Positions 1 through 5,702 of a DNA stretch of 7,402 nt are shown piece after piece. How positions within the stretch are numbered: position 1 is the first letter of the stretch; each line of letters opens with the position of its first letter. This DNA comes from Candidatus Woesearchaeota archaeon (GTDB lineage Archaea; Nanobdellota; Nanobdellia; Woesearchaeales; GW2011-AR9). Where the stretch lies: NCBI GenBank assembly GCA_016188105.1, contig JACPIL010000052.1, positions 34,613-42,014 on the forward strand, read 5' to 3'. A program made the translations under genes and the position numbers. A model generated the notes under the pieces. It was given only the letters and a program-made list of their open reading frames with translations, ran no database searches and had not been told where the DNA came from.

Positions 1-699
1 CAAGCGATTGACATAAGGGGCAGGGAAATGCTGCTCTATCTGGCAGGGAACGCCGTCTTTCCCTAGATATTCAAAAAGAACTCGTTTACCAGAGATAGTA
101 AGATCTTTTTTCTTTAAGGTAGTCAGGCCTTTATGGCCATTAGCTTTAAAGTAGATCTCATTGCCAATCCTCATGTGTGTTTTTAACAAGGTATACATCG
201 GCAAGGCTAAATTATCGGTGTTATCTTTCAATGCAAAAGATACTGCTCTTGACAATTTACGATAGACTTTCTCAAATTCCCAGACTTTTTGGTATTTTAA
301 GTCACGGTTTTTTTCTCTCTTTTCTAAAGTATACCCATAGGCATAGGTGCCGCCTTTATTCTTGAATAAAACATCCCAGTGATCGTCAGAATCTTGATCG
401 TGAATGGTCAATTCTTTGGCAAATAAGGAGAAGGGCTTGTCGATAAGCTTGCCGTTAGGTAATTGAGTGATTCTGCCTCCCTGCACCTCTCCCTTGGATG
501 AGAGCTGACCTTTCAAGAATTCTGGCGACTTGCTATCGATAAGAACTTTGAAATTTTTATGCGCTTTGAAGAGGGTAATTACTTGCTGCGCTTCCAGAAA
601 TTGCTTTTTCGATCTTTTCCAAGAAGCAGAAGTTTTTACATAGGCTTGTAAATCCTTTACTTTAATGCGGATAGTACCTACAGCGACCTCTTTTTTCAT
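1..699 (-). CDS. DNA topoisomerase IB, N-terminal part (cut by window edge)
   Basis: Type IB topoisomerases nick one DNA strand through a 3'-phosphotyrosine, let supercoils relax and reseal. The 233 visible residues start at ATG 699 and the frame is open to base 1. Residues about 105-150 (DHWDV, GTYAYGYT, KYQKVW) match the conserved N-terminal/core segment of bacterial and viral TopIB. Residues 176-195 (MRIGNEIYFKANGHKGLTTL) are the family signature. R177 corresponds to the first catalytic Arg (vaccinia R130). K214 in YLGKDG corresponds to the beta-hairpin Lys (vaccinia K167), with the same 37-residue spacing. The second Arg, the His and the nucleophilic Tyr should lie beyond the left edge, so activity cannot be judged. 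The first ~100 residues are Lys-rich and I do not recognise them. No SD site precedes the ATG, but a TATA box sits ~29 bp upstream, so the mRNA is probably leaderless. The family call is firm; the archaeal host makes it notable. Confidence 0.92.
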   Translation of the reverse strand, partial: MKKEVAVGTIRIKVKDLQAYVKTSASWKRSKKQFLEAQQVITLFKAHKNFKVLIDSKSPEFLKGQLSSKGEVQGGRITQLPNGKLIDKPFSLFAKELTIHDQDSDDHWDVLFKNKGGTYAYGYTLEKREKNRDLKYQKVWEFEKVYRKLSRAVSFALKDNTDNLALPMYTLLKTHMRIGNEIYFKANGHKGLTTLKKKDLTISGKRVLFEYLGKDGVPCQIEQHFPAPYVNRL

Positions 700-724
700 A
701 CTTTGAGGAAGGAAACAATGAAGG

Positions 725-732
725 TTTATAAA
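725..732 (-). promoter_or_regulatory. Archaeal TATA box for the topoisomerase IB gene
   Basis: TTTATAAA is centred about 29 bp before the ATG at 699, with an A-rich stretch immediately upstream that could serve as BRE. Archaeal initiation about 26-27 bp downstream would give a leader of only ~3 nt. That fits the absence of any GGAGG-like site in front of this start codon. The box lies only ~40 bp after the stop of the preceding gene, so some read-through from the upstream operon is possible. Confidence 0.6.
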
Positions 733-748
733 ATTAATTTTTTTGTGA

Positions 749-770
749 CCAAAGGCCAAGACGACTTTGG
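749..770 (-). terminator. Possible hairpin after the metallopeptidase operon (weak)
   Basis: CCAAAG (749-754) and CTTTGG (765-770) can form a 6-bp stem with a 10-nt loop, starting just after the stop codon of the last operon gene. In the direction of transcription there is no U-run directly behind the stem; the nearest is the TTTT overlapping the next TATA box. It could slow polymerase or protect a 3' end, but the case is weak. Confidence 0.25.
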
Positions 771-771
771 A

Positions 772-1518
772 TCATTCAAACAGATATTGGTTGAGGAAAG
801 AATATTCTAATATTTCGTCATCATCAATAATGGTAAACAGCATAATCCCGTCTTCAACAAAAGTCGTTTCAACCCTCAATTCCTGTTCTATTAACAAGTT
901 CACCAAACAGCTTACACAATAAGACCCGCTATTTTTTTCCTGCAGCTGCATGAATTCTGTAACTACATCGTGGATTGTGCCAATTCTTGAATCTATTGAA
1001 CCAGAAAAATGCATGAGGGTTTTTGCCAGAGCGTCCTGCTCTACCGTTATGGGAAAGGTTACATCAAAAAAAACACGGTTAGAATTAAGTGTGGCAGTTG
1101 TAACGATTTCTCCTTGCTCTATTTTCAGACCTGTCTTTTGGAACGGAGCAAAATTACTAAAACAGAAAAATAGTTCATTATCTAGATAGAGTGATAGCTG
1201 CTTTTCCAATTCTCTCCGGCTAATTACATAACTTTGATTTTGGTAAAGATAATAAGGCAGGGCAAGGTTTTGGTGAGATATTTCTGGAAGTAAATAATAG
1301 CCACCATGCGCTGATACAAATTGTATGGCTTCCTTTCCTTTTTCTTGGATACATGATTCAACGTAGCTTTGTAGGGAACCGCTTAATAGCGGAGCCACTT
1401 CAGTTTTTTCTATCTCTTCGGTGATTAATTCTGAACGAAAGCCGAAAAAGATAGCTATGGCTGCAAGAGCAAGTATTCCTATAATAATAAAAATAGTTAC
1501 CTGACCTTTATTTTCCAT
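772..1518 (-). CDS. Exported 248-aa protein with pilin/archaellin-like N-terminal anchor
   Basis: The function is not known to me. The N-terminus is a short charged head (MENKG) followed directly by QVTIF and a ~20-residue hydrophobic helix (residues 8-27). This is the layout of archaeal class III (pilin/archaellin) signal peptides, where a PibD/EppA-type peptidase cuts after the Gly. Without processing it would be a single N-terminal anchor with the remainder outside the cell. The exterior part has a conserved-looking YVESCI segment (C56), a second Cys in LFFCFSN (C119) and a CVSC pair (C201, C204), so disulfides or a metal site are possible. From memory, KGQ(V/I)TIFIIIG proteins with VESC and HGGYYLLP-like segments are frequent in Woesearchaeota and relatives and remain uncharacterised. 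The start codon abuts the previous stop (TAAATG) and has a GGAGG site 9 nt upstream, so it is the last gene of the metallopeptidase operon. Confidence 0.93.
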   Translation of the reverse strand: MENKGQVTIFIIIGILALAAIAIFFGFRSELITEEIEKTEVAPLLSGSLQSYVESCIQEKGKEAIQFVSAHGGYYLLPEISHQNLALPYYLYQNQSYVISRRELEKQLSLYLDNELFFCFSNFAPFQKTGLKIEQGEIVTTATLNSNRVFFDVTFPITVEQDALAKTLMHFSGSIDSRIGTIHDVVTEFMQLQEKNSGSYCVSCLVNLLIEQELRVETTFVEDGIMLFTIIDDDEILEYSFLNQYLFE

Positions 1519-2088
1519 TTACCTTTTCCTCCAGTGTAATAAAACAAGGATAATGAAGATGAAAAGAAGAAGCAAACCAAGACTTAAGGCAATATTTGCA
1601 AAGGTTATTGATTTTGGAGCTGTTTTTACTTCTGTTTTAATCTCCTTTCGAACTGGTTTGGCTTCAGTAAGGGTTGATTCTTGGGCATAGGAACCTACAT
1701 CAATATGCAATCGTTCAATCAAATCTTGGTCATAGATGTTTATTTCTTTGGCATTAGAGTAGTAAGGAACATATAATGTTAGTGCTGCCTGTTCCAGAGC
1801 GGCACTGCCGCCAGTTAATTCTCCAGTTTCATCAACTTCTTCATAAAAGTAAAAGAGCGGGACGTCAAAAAAAGTAAAGTTTAAGATTTGGTTGTTAAAG
1901 GAGACAACTTCAGCGACGTATCTTCCTTCAACCATTTGCACTGGGGCAATAGTTGGCTCAACAGTAAGGGAATTATACGATACATTTCCTTGATTGTATA
2001 AAAGATCTATTTTGTAATAGTGGTTGACTTCAGCAAGCGTAGTATAAGAGAATAGTACCATTAGAATGATTAGTGTTAAGATTTTCAT
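1519..2088 (-). CDS. Secreted, C-terminally membrane-anchored 189-aa surface protein
   Basis: No enzymatic family is recognised. A Sec signal peptide spans residues 1-19 (MKILTLIILMVLFSYTTLA), with a plausible cleavage before EVNHYY. The exterior portion (20-135) is rich in beta-forming residues. It includes YYKIDLLYNQGN near the start and VPYYSNAKEINIYDQD followed by HIDV near the end, a pattern I recall from small extracellular domains in Woesearchaeota. N35 (NVS) and N70 (NFT) are potential N-glycosylation sites. A Lys/Glu-rich linker (137-160) leads to a single transmembrane helix (161-185) and a short basic tail (HWRKR), so the topology is type I with the domain outside. The gene overlaps the metallopeptidase stop by 4 bp (ATGA), has GAGG 7 nt upstream, and abuts the next gene. 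A role as anchor or partner of the secreted peptidase is inference from this coupling. Confidence 0.92.
   Translation of the reverse strand: MKILTLIILMVLFSYTTLAEVNHYYKIDLLYNQGNVSYNSLTVEPTIAPVQMVEGRYVAEVVSFNNQILNFTFFDVPLFYFYEEVDETGELTGGSAALEQAALTLYVPYYSNAKEINIYDQDLIERLHIDVGSYAQESTLTEAKPVRKEIKTEVKTAPKSITFANIALSLGLLLLFIFIILVLLHWRKR
1528..1532 (-). promoter_or_regulatory. Shine-Dalgarno site GGAGG for the 248-aa pilin-like gene
   Basis: GGAGG lies inside the last codons of the upstream gene, 9 nt before ATG 1518. It fixes the start and, with the zero-gap TAAATG junction, supports translation coupled to the upstream gene. Confidence 0.75.
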
Positions 2089-4505
2089 GAACCAGCCTCT
2101 TTTATTTCTAAATTTTTAACGATACGGTTGTATTCTTCGTCATTAATATCGCCGAATTCATGAGACAAATCTAACTTTTGTCGGTAGCGGGGATCGTATT
2201 TCTCTGGATCGTGCTTAGGATGTCCTGGCGGCGCAATATATGGGGTAAAAAATTCCGGTTCATCCCTAACTGTTACCCAAACTCCTACGGTTTGCGCATA
2301 CACTGCTCGATCTTCATCATAATCAAAACAACCATAGGCGCTGAGGCAGCCATTGACAGGACCGACTGTTTTTGTTCCTTCCTTACTCGGCTGATATTTA
2401 GCTTCCTTTCCTTCTTTAACATAGGCATCGCCAGCTGCTTCCACCCAGCGCGCTTTTCTTGACCCAGGTAGGCTCCTTAAAAGATCGTGGTGTTCTTTCA
2501 GGATTTTTACCTCGGCTTGTACATCGGTAAGTTCTTCCTCGGAGACGCCTATTTTTAATGGATCTTCAAGATCGAAATAATCCTTCCCATATTTTCGCCT
2601 ATTCTCGAGATCTTTTTTTGCCCAGAGTTTAAATGATTCTAAATCGCTCTCTTCAGTTCGTATTTTAGCGTGAGTTGCTTCATGCAGTAAAATCCCATAA
2701 GGAGTAAAGGACGGATCTTTTGAAACTCCTATCTGCTGTTCCTCAGCGAGAGAACCTAAATGGAATTTTCCTTGACTTAAGGTCCTAAATATAATCCTTT
2801 TCTGGATCGGATCAGTAGCAGCGATTCCGCCTACGCCAAGCGCAGCATCAGCGCTTTCTAAGTCCAGAATTTCGATTCCACGAATGCTTTCCACTGTTTC
2901 CGGCGGCATTTTTTCTAAGGAATCTAAAATAAAATTCAAGTTTTCTTCACCTTCGATTTTAATTTTGTTGTTGGTCAGTTTCTGGATTTGTCCTTTTATA
3001 TTATTATGAACCGCCCGCGGATCCCGAGGATTAAATTTTCCCGCTTTGATTGCACTTTCTGGAACTACTGCAAAATTTTGGTTTTCGTCAAAAAAGACTC
3101 GCTGCGGTTCTTCCGATGTGCCAAGGTTATTTATTCCATCTTTTCCTTCAATGACCAGCTCGAAAGGAATGCTCGATGGAGGATTACTGATCTTTTTTAA
3201 TGATTCTTGATCAAATTCAGTAACACCTAATTTTTGTAATTCAGTTTTTGCTCTCTGTACATATTCTTCATCTGAGTCTGGAGATATTGCTCTTCGAGCC
3301 CACCGGCTTTTTTCTAGGGATTGATCATCAAATCCAGTAAATTCGAAAAATCCTCTTTCCAGAAATTCTCCTGTATCCGCGTCTAAGACTTTCCGATTGG
3401 AGATTTCAAACTGTTGGTAGCCATTCTGAAGAGTTGCCCCGGGTTGAATGTCCACATCACTATTAGGTTTAACTATAACTGCCGGAGGCAATCCTTTTCT
3501 AGGCTCTATTCGGACAGTGGTAAAAGCCTGTATATCTGTAACACGGAACTGCCCATCATCACCAACATTGAGGAAGGGATTGCCTGGATTAAATTCCAAA
3601 TTATATGTTCCGGTTTCTCTATACTCACCGCTTCCAAATTCTAGCGTTCCCTCCTCCGCATCCATGAGCATATATTCATCTCCTTCTTCATGTCGAGAAT
3701 CTAACTCTCCTTCATCAAAATAGACGTTAATGATGTCAGCAATAAAATTGGGTTCAACGCTTACTCCATTAATAGTTGCCTGCTCGTCCCATACTGACAA
3801 CTGCCCTTCCAGAAAGTTTAATCTGCCTTGGACGGAATTTCCTTGGTACTCTAACTCCTGCTCTCCGGTTTTTACAGTGATAATATCTGTTTCCGGAATG
3901 TCTATGGTTTTCGCTTCTGCGTTAGGTTCGTAGAGAATGCTTCCCGATTCAGCGATAGTAACTTTTCCTTGCTGGTAGTGATCTCCATCAACAGTAATTT
4001 TCGCTTCATTTGATGGATTCCAAATCGATTCAGTAGTTGCTCCAAAAGGGCCACCAATTTTAGTGGTAATCTGTTTTCCATCATACGATTTTATTTCTAC
4101 ATGATTACTCTGCATCTTGATATTATGCTTTTTATCCAGCCATGATTCTTTGGCATTGGGATTTTTGTTTACTAAATGGACGCCAGTATGGGCAACTTCA
4201 TCGTCAAAAAAATCAGCATTATCTGGATTATCCAATGCCTGAGTTCTTTTATCTATTAAGGCAGCAGTTCTTTCAGGATATACTGCAAGAGCATCGATCA
4301 TCACAGCTGGATCTTCTAGAAGATAAGGATTATTTTGCAGAGTCTGCCAGGCAAGTTCAGGATTGGCGTCAAACGCTGCTCCGGAGGTGGCAGCAAATAA
4401 AGCAGGGTCAGAAATCCAAGCATTAGGATCTTCTTCTTGGGCAACTGTGCTAAGTATAAGGAATAAAGCTAGAACTAACGCTATTGATGCTCCTCTTTTT
4501 TGCAT
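2085..4505 (-). CDS. Secreted zincin-like metallopeptidase (HEATH motif) with beta-rich N-terminal region
   Basis: The protein has 806 residues. Residues 1-22 form a signal peptide (MQKRG, hydrophobic core, cut near VA/QEED) and there is no later membrane helix, so it is probably released or held at the surface by partners. Residues ~130-370 consist of short, Gly/Asn-rich beta-strand-like units (for example LNFLEGQLSV, GTLEFGSGEY, ATLQNGYQQF), suggestive of a beta-solenoid or stacked sheet. The catalytic part is at ~520-760: LLHEATHAK carries HExxH at H608-E609-xx-H612, the zinc ligands and general base of zincins. NGCLSAYGC...YDEDRAVYAQ at ~716-737 offers E731 as a candidate third ligand, 119 residues later; other Glu residues cannot be excluded. 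The two Cys near 718 and 723 may form a disulfide. The substrate is unknown. It is the first gene of a three-gene unit with a TATA box ~27 bp upstream and no SD site, consistent with leaderless expression. Confidence 0.9.
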   Translation of the reverse strand: MQKRGASIALVLALFLILSTVAQEEDPNAWISDPALFAATSGAAFDANPELAWQTLQNNPYLLEDPAVMIDALAVYPERTAALIDKRTQALDNPDNADFFDDEVAHTGVHLVNKNPNAKESWLDKKHNIKMQSNHVEIKSYDGKQITTKIGGPFGATTESIWNPSNEAKITVDGDHYQQGKVTIAESGSILYEPNAEAKTIDIPETDIITVKTGEQELEYQGNSVQGRLNFLEGQLSVWDEQATINGVSVEPNFIADIINVYFDEGELDSRHEEGDEYMLMDAEEGTLEFGSGEYRETGTYNLEFNPGNPFLNVGDDGQFRVTDIQAFTTVRIEPRKGLPPAVIVKPNSDVDIQPGATLQNGYQQFEISNRKVLDADTGEFLERGFFEFTGFDDQSLEKSRWARRAISPDSDEEYVQRAKTELQKLGVTEFDQESLKKISNPPSSIPFELVIEGKDGINNLGTSEEPQRVFFDENQNFAVVPESAIKAGKFNPRDPRAVHNNIKGQIQKLTNNKIKIEGEENLNFILDSLEKMPPETVESIRGIEILDLESADAALGVGGIAATDPIQKRIIFRTLSQGKFHLGSLAEEQQIGVSKDPSFTPYGILLHEATHAKIRTEESDLESFKLWAKKDLENRRKYGKDYFDLEDPLKIGVSEEELTDVQAEVKILKEHHDLLRSLPGSRKARWVEAAGDAYVKEGKEAKYQPSKEGTKTVGPVNGCLSAYGCFDYDEDRAVYAQTVGVWVTVRDEPEFFTPYIAPPGHPKHDPEKYDPRYRQKLDLSHEFGDINDEEYNRIVKNLEIKEAGS
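2096..2099 (-). promoter_or_regulatory. Shine-Dalgarno site GAGG for the 189-aa membrane protein
   Basis: GAGG sits within the 3' end of the metallopeptidase gene, 7 nt before ATG 2088. Together with the 4-bp ATGA stop/start overlap it indicates translational coupling of the two genes. Confidence 0.6.
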
Positions 4506-4527
4506 TGAACTGAAGAGTATTTAGAAC

Positions 4528-4535
4528 TATTTAAA
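4528..4535 (-). promoter_or_regulatory. Archaeal TATA box for the metallopeptidase operon
   Basis: TTTAAATA on the minus strand is centred ~27 bp before ATG 4505, so initiation would fall on or next to the start codon. It is preceded by GCAATC, giving GCAATCTTTA at 4532-4541. The same ten bases sit at the same place in the promoter of the MNT-HEPN unit. No SD-like sequence lies between the box and the ATG. Confidence 0.6.
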
Positions 4536-4579
4536 GATTGCTTTATGTGCAAAAGTTCTCTAAAGTTTTTTTCATTTCC

Positions 4580-5050
4580 CTAATCAGGTGAACTTCTCCT
4601 TTCCTCTAATTTCTGCTTGATTTCTTTCTTCAATAGATCAGTATATAACTGAAACTGCACGGCCGCTTCTTTCCAATCCTTATCATTGACAGGAGTCCCA
4701 TAATAGGTTATTCCGTTGCGTTTGGTTCTTATTTTCTCAAAGAAATTCCAGTCCAATTCTAAAGAAGGATATTTCTCACAAAGATAGGCAAAGAGACATA
4801 GATGATTCCTTGATTTGATCTTATCCAACAACAGGAATGCTTCTGCTAATGAATGCAGAGTATCGTAATACAACTTATATGTTGAGTTCCATAATTTTTC
4901 ACCAGATAAACTTTTTGCAGCCTTCAATTGTTCTTCAGCAATTTCAACCATGGAAGCGACCCGGCCAGCATCTGATTCAAGGAGAAAAATGAAACTACCC
5001 TCGGCGGTGCATTTATCATAAGCTTCACTCTGGGTTATTTCTTTAGGCAA
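4580..5050 (-). CDS. HEPN-domain protein, probable toxin of a MNT-HEPN pair
   Basis: HEPN proteins are all-alpha folds; in toxin-antitoxin pairs they are usually RNases whose active site is R-x4-6-H. The protein has 156 helix-forming residues. ASMVEIAEEQLKAAKSL (32-48), the WNSTYKLYYDTLHSLAEAFLL helix (54-74), SRNHLCLFAYLCEKY (80-94) and KIRTKRNGITYYG (106-118) follow the typical HEPN order. The expected active site reads R111-N112-G-I-T-Y116-Y117, with Tyr where His is canonical. The gene starts with TTG at 5050, overlapping the nucleotidyltransferase stop by 8 bp. The start is supported by GAGGTGA 6 nt upstream, by a stop codon three codons before it in frame, and because the next in-frame Met (residue 34) would remove the leading helix. 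The partner is the upstream MNT protein, which in known systems neutralises HEPN by adenylylation. Whether this HEPN is an active RNase is open. Confidence 0.85.
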   Translation of the reverse strand: MPKEITQSEAYDKCTAEGSFIFLLESDAGRVASMVEIAEEQLKAAKSLSGEKLWNSTYKLYYDTLHSLAEAFLLLDKIKSRNHLCLFAYLCEKYPSLELDWNFFEKIRTKRNGITYYGTPVNDKDWKEAAVQFQLYTDLLKKEIKQKLEERRSSPD

Positions 5051-5585
5051 TGGCTTTCACCTCTACCGGAATACTGCCTTTAACCGTATATCCATTAAGG
5101 ATATTCCGTAATAAAGCCGGGCTGTATTTTTTAAGTTCTTCCTTATTTTTACAGCCGAAGAATTGTATTTCTCTACCTAACTTCAGCCAATATTTTCCCA
5201 ATTCTATTTCATCAGCATCGCCATACACAAAAAGATCAATATCGCTCTCCTTATACCAATCTCCCCTTACCATGCTTCCAAAAAGAACGACTGCTTTAGC
5301 GGATTTCAAGGAAGAAAGATGCCCTAAAAAACCGCTAGCATGAAATTTCTCCAGCGCAAATAATTTTTTAGCATTGATATACTCCTGAGCATCATATCTA
5401 GCAAGGTAATATGGCATCCTTCCTCTCGGCTTGACACGCTTGATCAAAACCTCTTTCATCAATTTTTTCAGCCGCGCATTGGTCTGCGCCCTGCTTAATC
5501 CTACTTCCTTTAATAGCTGCTCAAAGTGCCACTGTTTGGTAGGATAGTCAAAAAACAGCTCCTTGAGATTTTTGGTTGTTTTCAT
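5043..5585 (-). CDS. Winged-helix + MNT-type nucleotidyltransferase, probable antitoxin
   Basis: Minimal nucleotidyltransferases (MNT) move AMP from ATP onto a protein; in MNT-HEPN systems they modify and silence the HEPN toxin. The N-terminus (about 8-62) is a winged helix-turn-helix: WHFEQLLKEVGLSRAQTNARLKKLMKE forms the helices and the basic KRVKPRGRMPYYLARY the wing. The NTase core follows: LFGSMVRGDWYKESDIDLFVY gives the GS (G103-S104) and DxD (D115, D117) motifs. No clear third Asp is visible; E139 in GREIQFF is the candidate. The 180-residue length is larger than a bare MNT (~100 residues) because of the HTH. The gene begins 4 nt from a perfect palindrome placed between TATA box and ATG, so the protein may repress its own operon. 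It overlaps the HEPN gene by 8 bp. ATG 5585 has no SD site; the mRNA is probably leaderless. Confidence 0.9.
   Translation of the reverse strand: MKTTKNLKELFFDYPTKQWHFEQLLKEVGLSRAQTNARLKKLMKEVLIKRVKPRGRMPYYLARYDAQEYINAKKLFALEKFHASGFLGHLSSLKSAKAVVLFGSMVRGDWYKESDIDLFVYGDADEIELGKYWLKLGREIQFFGCKNKEELKKYSPALLRNILNGYTVKGSIPVEVKAIA
5057..5063 (-). promoter_or_regulatory. Shine-Dalgarno site GAGGTGA selecting a TTG start
   Basis: GAGGTGA is a near-complete match to the anti-SD of archaeal 16S rRNA and ends 6 nt before the TTG at 5050. It lies inside the last codons of the nucleotidyltransferase gene and is the main reason to accept TTG rather than an internal ATG as start of the HEPN gene. Confidence 0.7.
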
Positions 5586-5588
5586 TTT

Positions 5589-5609
5589 TAGTATGGTTAA
5601 ACCATACTA
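5589..5609 (-). promoter_or_regulatory. 21-bp perfect palindrome, probable operator of the MNT-HEPN unit
   Basis: TAGTATGGTT and its exact inverted copy AACCATACTA flank a single central base. The site fills the space between the TATA box (5611-5618) and the start codon (5585), overlapping the expected transcription start. A dimeric regulator bound here would block polymerase or TFB. The winged-helix domain of the adjacent nucleotidyltransferase is the obvious candidate ligand; this is inference. Confidence 0.65.
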
Positions 5610-5610
5610 T

Positions 5611-5618
5611 TTTATAAA
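5611..5618 (-). promoter_or_regulatory. Archaeal TATA box for the MNT-HEPN unit
   Basis: TTTATAAA is centred ~29 bp before ATG 5585, which would place initiation about 3 nt before the ATG. GCAATC lies immediately upstream (minus strand), and GCAATCTTTA at 5615-5624 is shared with the metallopeptidase promoter, suggesting a common BRE-type context. It directly adjoins the 21-bp palindrome on its downstream side. Confidence 0.6.
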
Positions 5619-5643
5619 GATTGCGGAGGCTTCTTGATCATGG

Positions 5644-5667
5644 AAAAAAGGCAAGAGCAAGATTGCT
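5644..5667 (-). terminator. T-rich terminator after the ART-like gene
   Basis: In the direction of transcription, 36 bp after the stop codon of the large protein, AGCAA-TC-TTGCT (5656-5667) is followed by CTTGCC and a run of six T (5644-5649). A pyrimidine-rich stretch (5668-5686) precedes it. Archaeal polymerases terminate at T-runs without needing a stem; the 2-nt loop makes the small inverted repeat doubtful as a real hairpin, so the T-run carries the call. Confidence 0.45.
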
Positions 5668-5702
5668 AAGTAAGAGAAATAAAGTCAGATTGCTTTAGGA
5701 AG

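Noticed and set aside
177..365. Plus-strand open frame of 62 codons
   Set aside because: It lies entirely antisense to the topoisomerase IB gene, has no promoter or SD site and its translation has no recognisable features.
950..1189. Plus-strand open frame of 79 codons opposite the pilin-like gene
   Set aside because: It overlaps a well-supported coding gene, and nothing resembling a start signal precedes it.
2178..4426. Several plus-strand open frames of 67-94 codons and one minus-strand 60-codon frame (3902-4084) inside the metallopeptidase gene
   Set aside because: All are contained within the 806-residue reading frame, which has a signal peptide, zincin motif and its own promoter; the alternative translations are low-complexity shadows.
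4949..4951. Internal ATG (residue 34) as start of the HEPN gene
   Set aside because: It would discard a helical N-terminus and leave a 99-bp gap after the upstream gene, whereas TTG 5050 has a strong GAGGTGA site at good spacing.
5050..5343. Plus-strand open frame of 97 codons opposite the nucleotidyltransferase
   Set aside because: The minus strand encodes clear GS...DxD motifs here; the opposite frame is a by-product.
5589..5609. The palindrome as a transcription terminator, recombination site or tiny leader ORF (ATG GTT TAA)
   Set aside because: It lies upstream of the gene between TATA and ATG with a 1-nt centre, has no U-tract, no matching second copy in the window, and would fall before the predicted transcript start.
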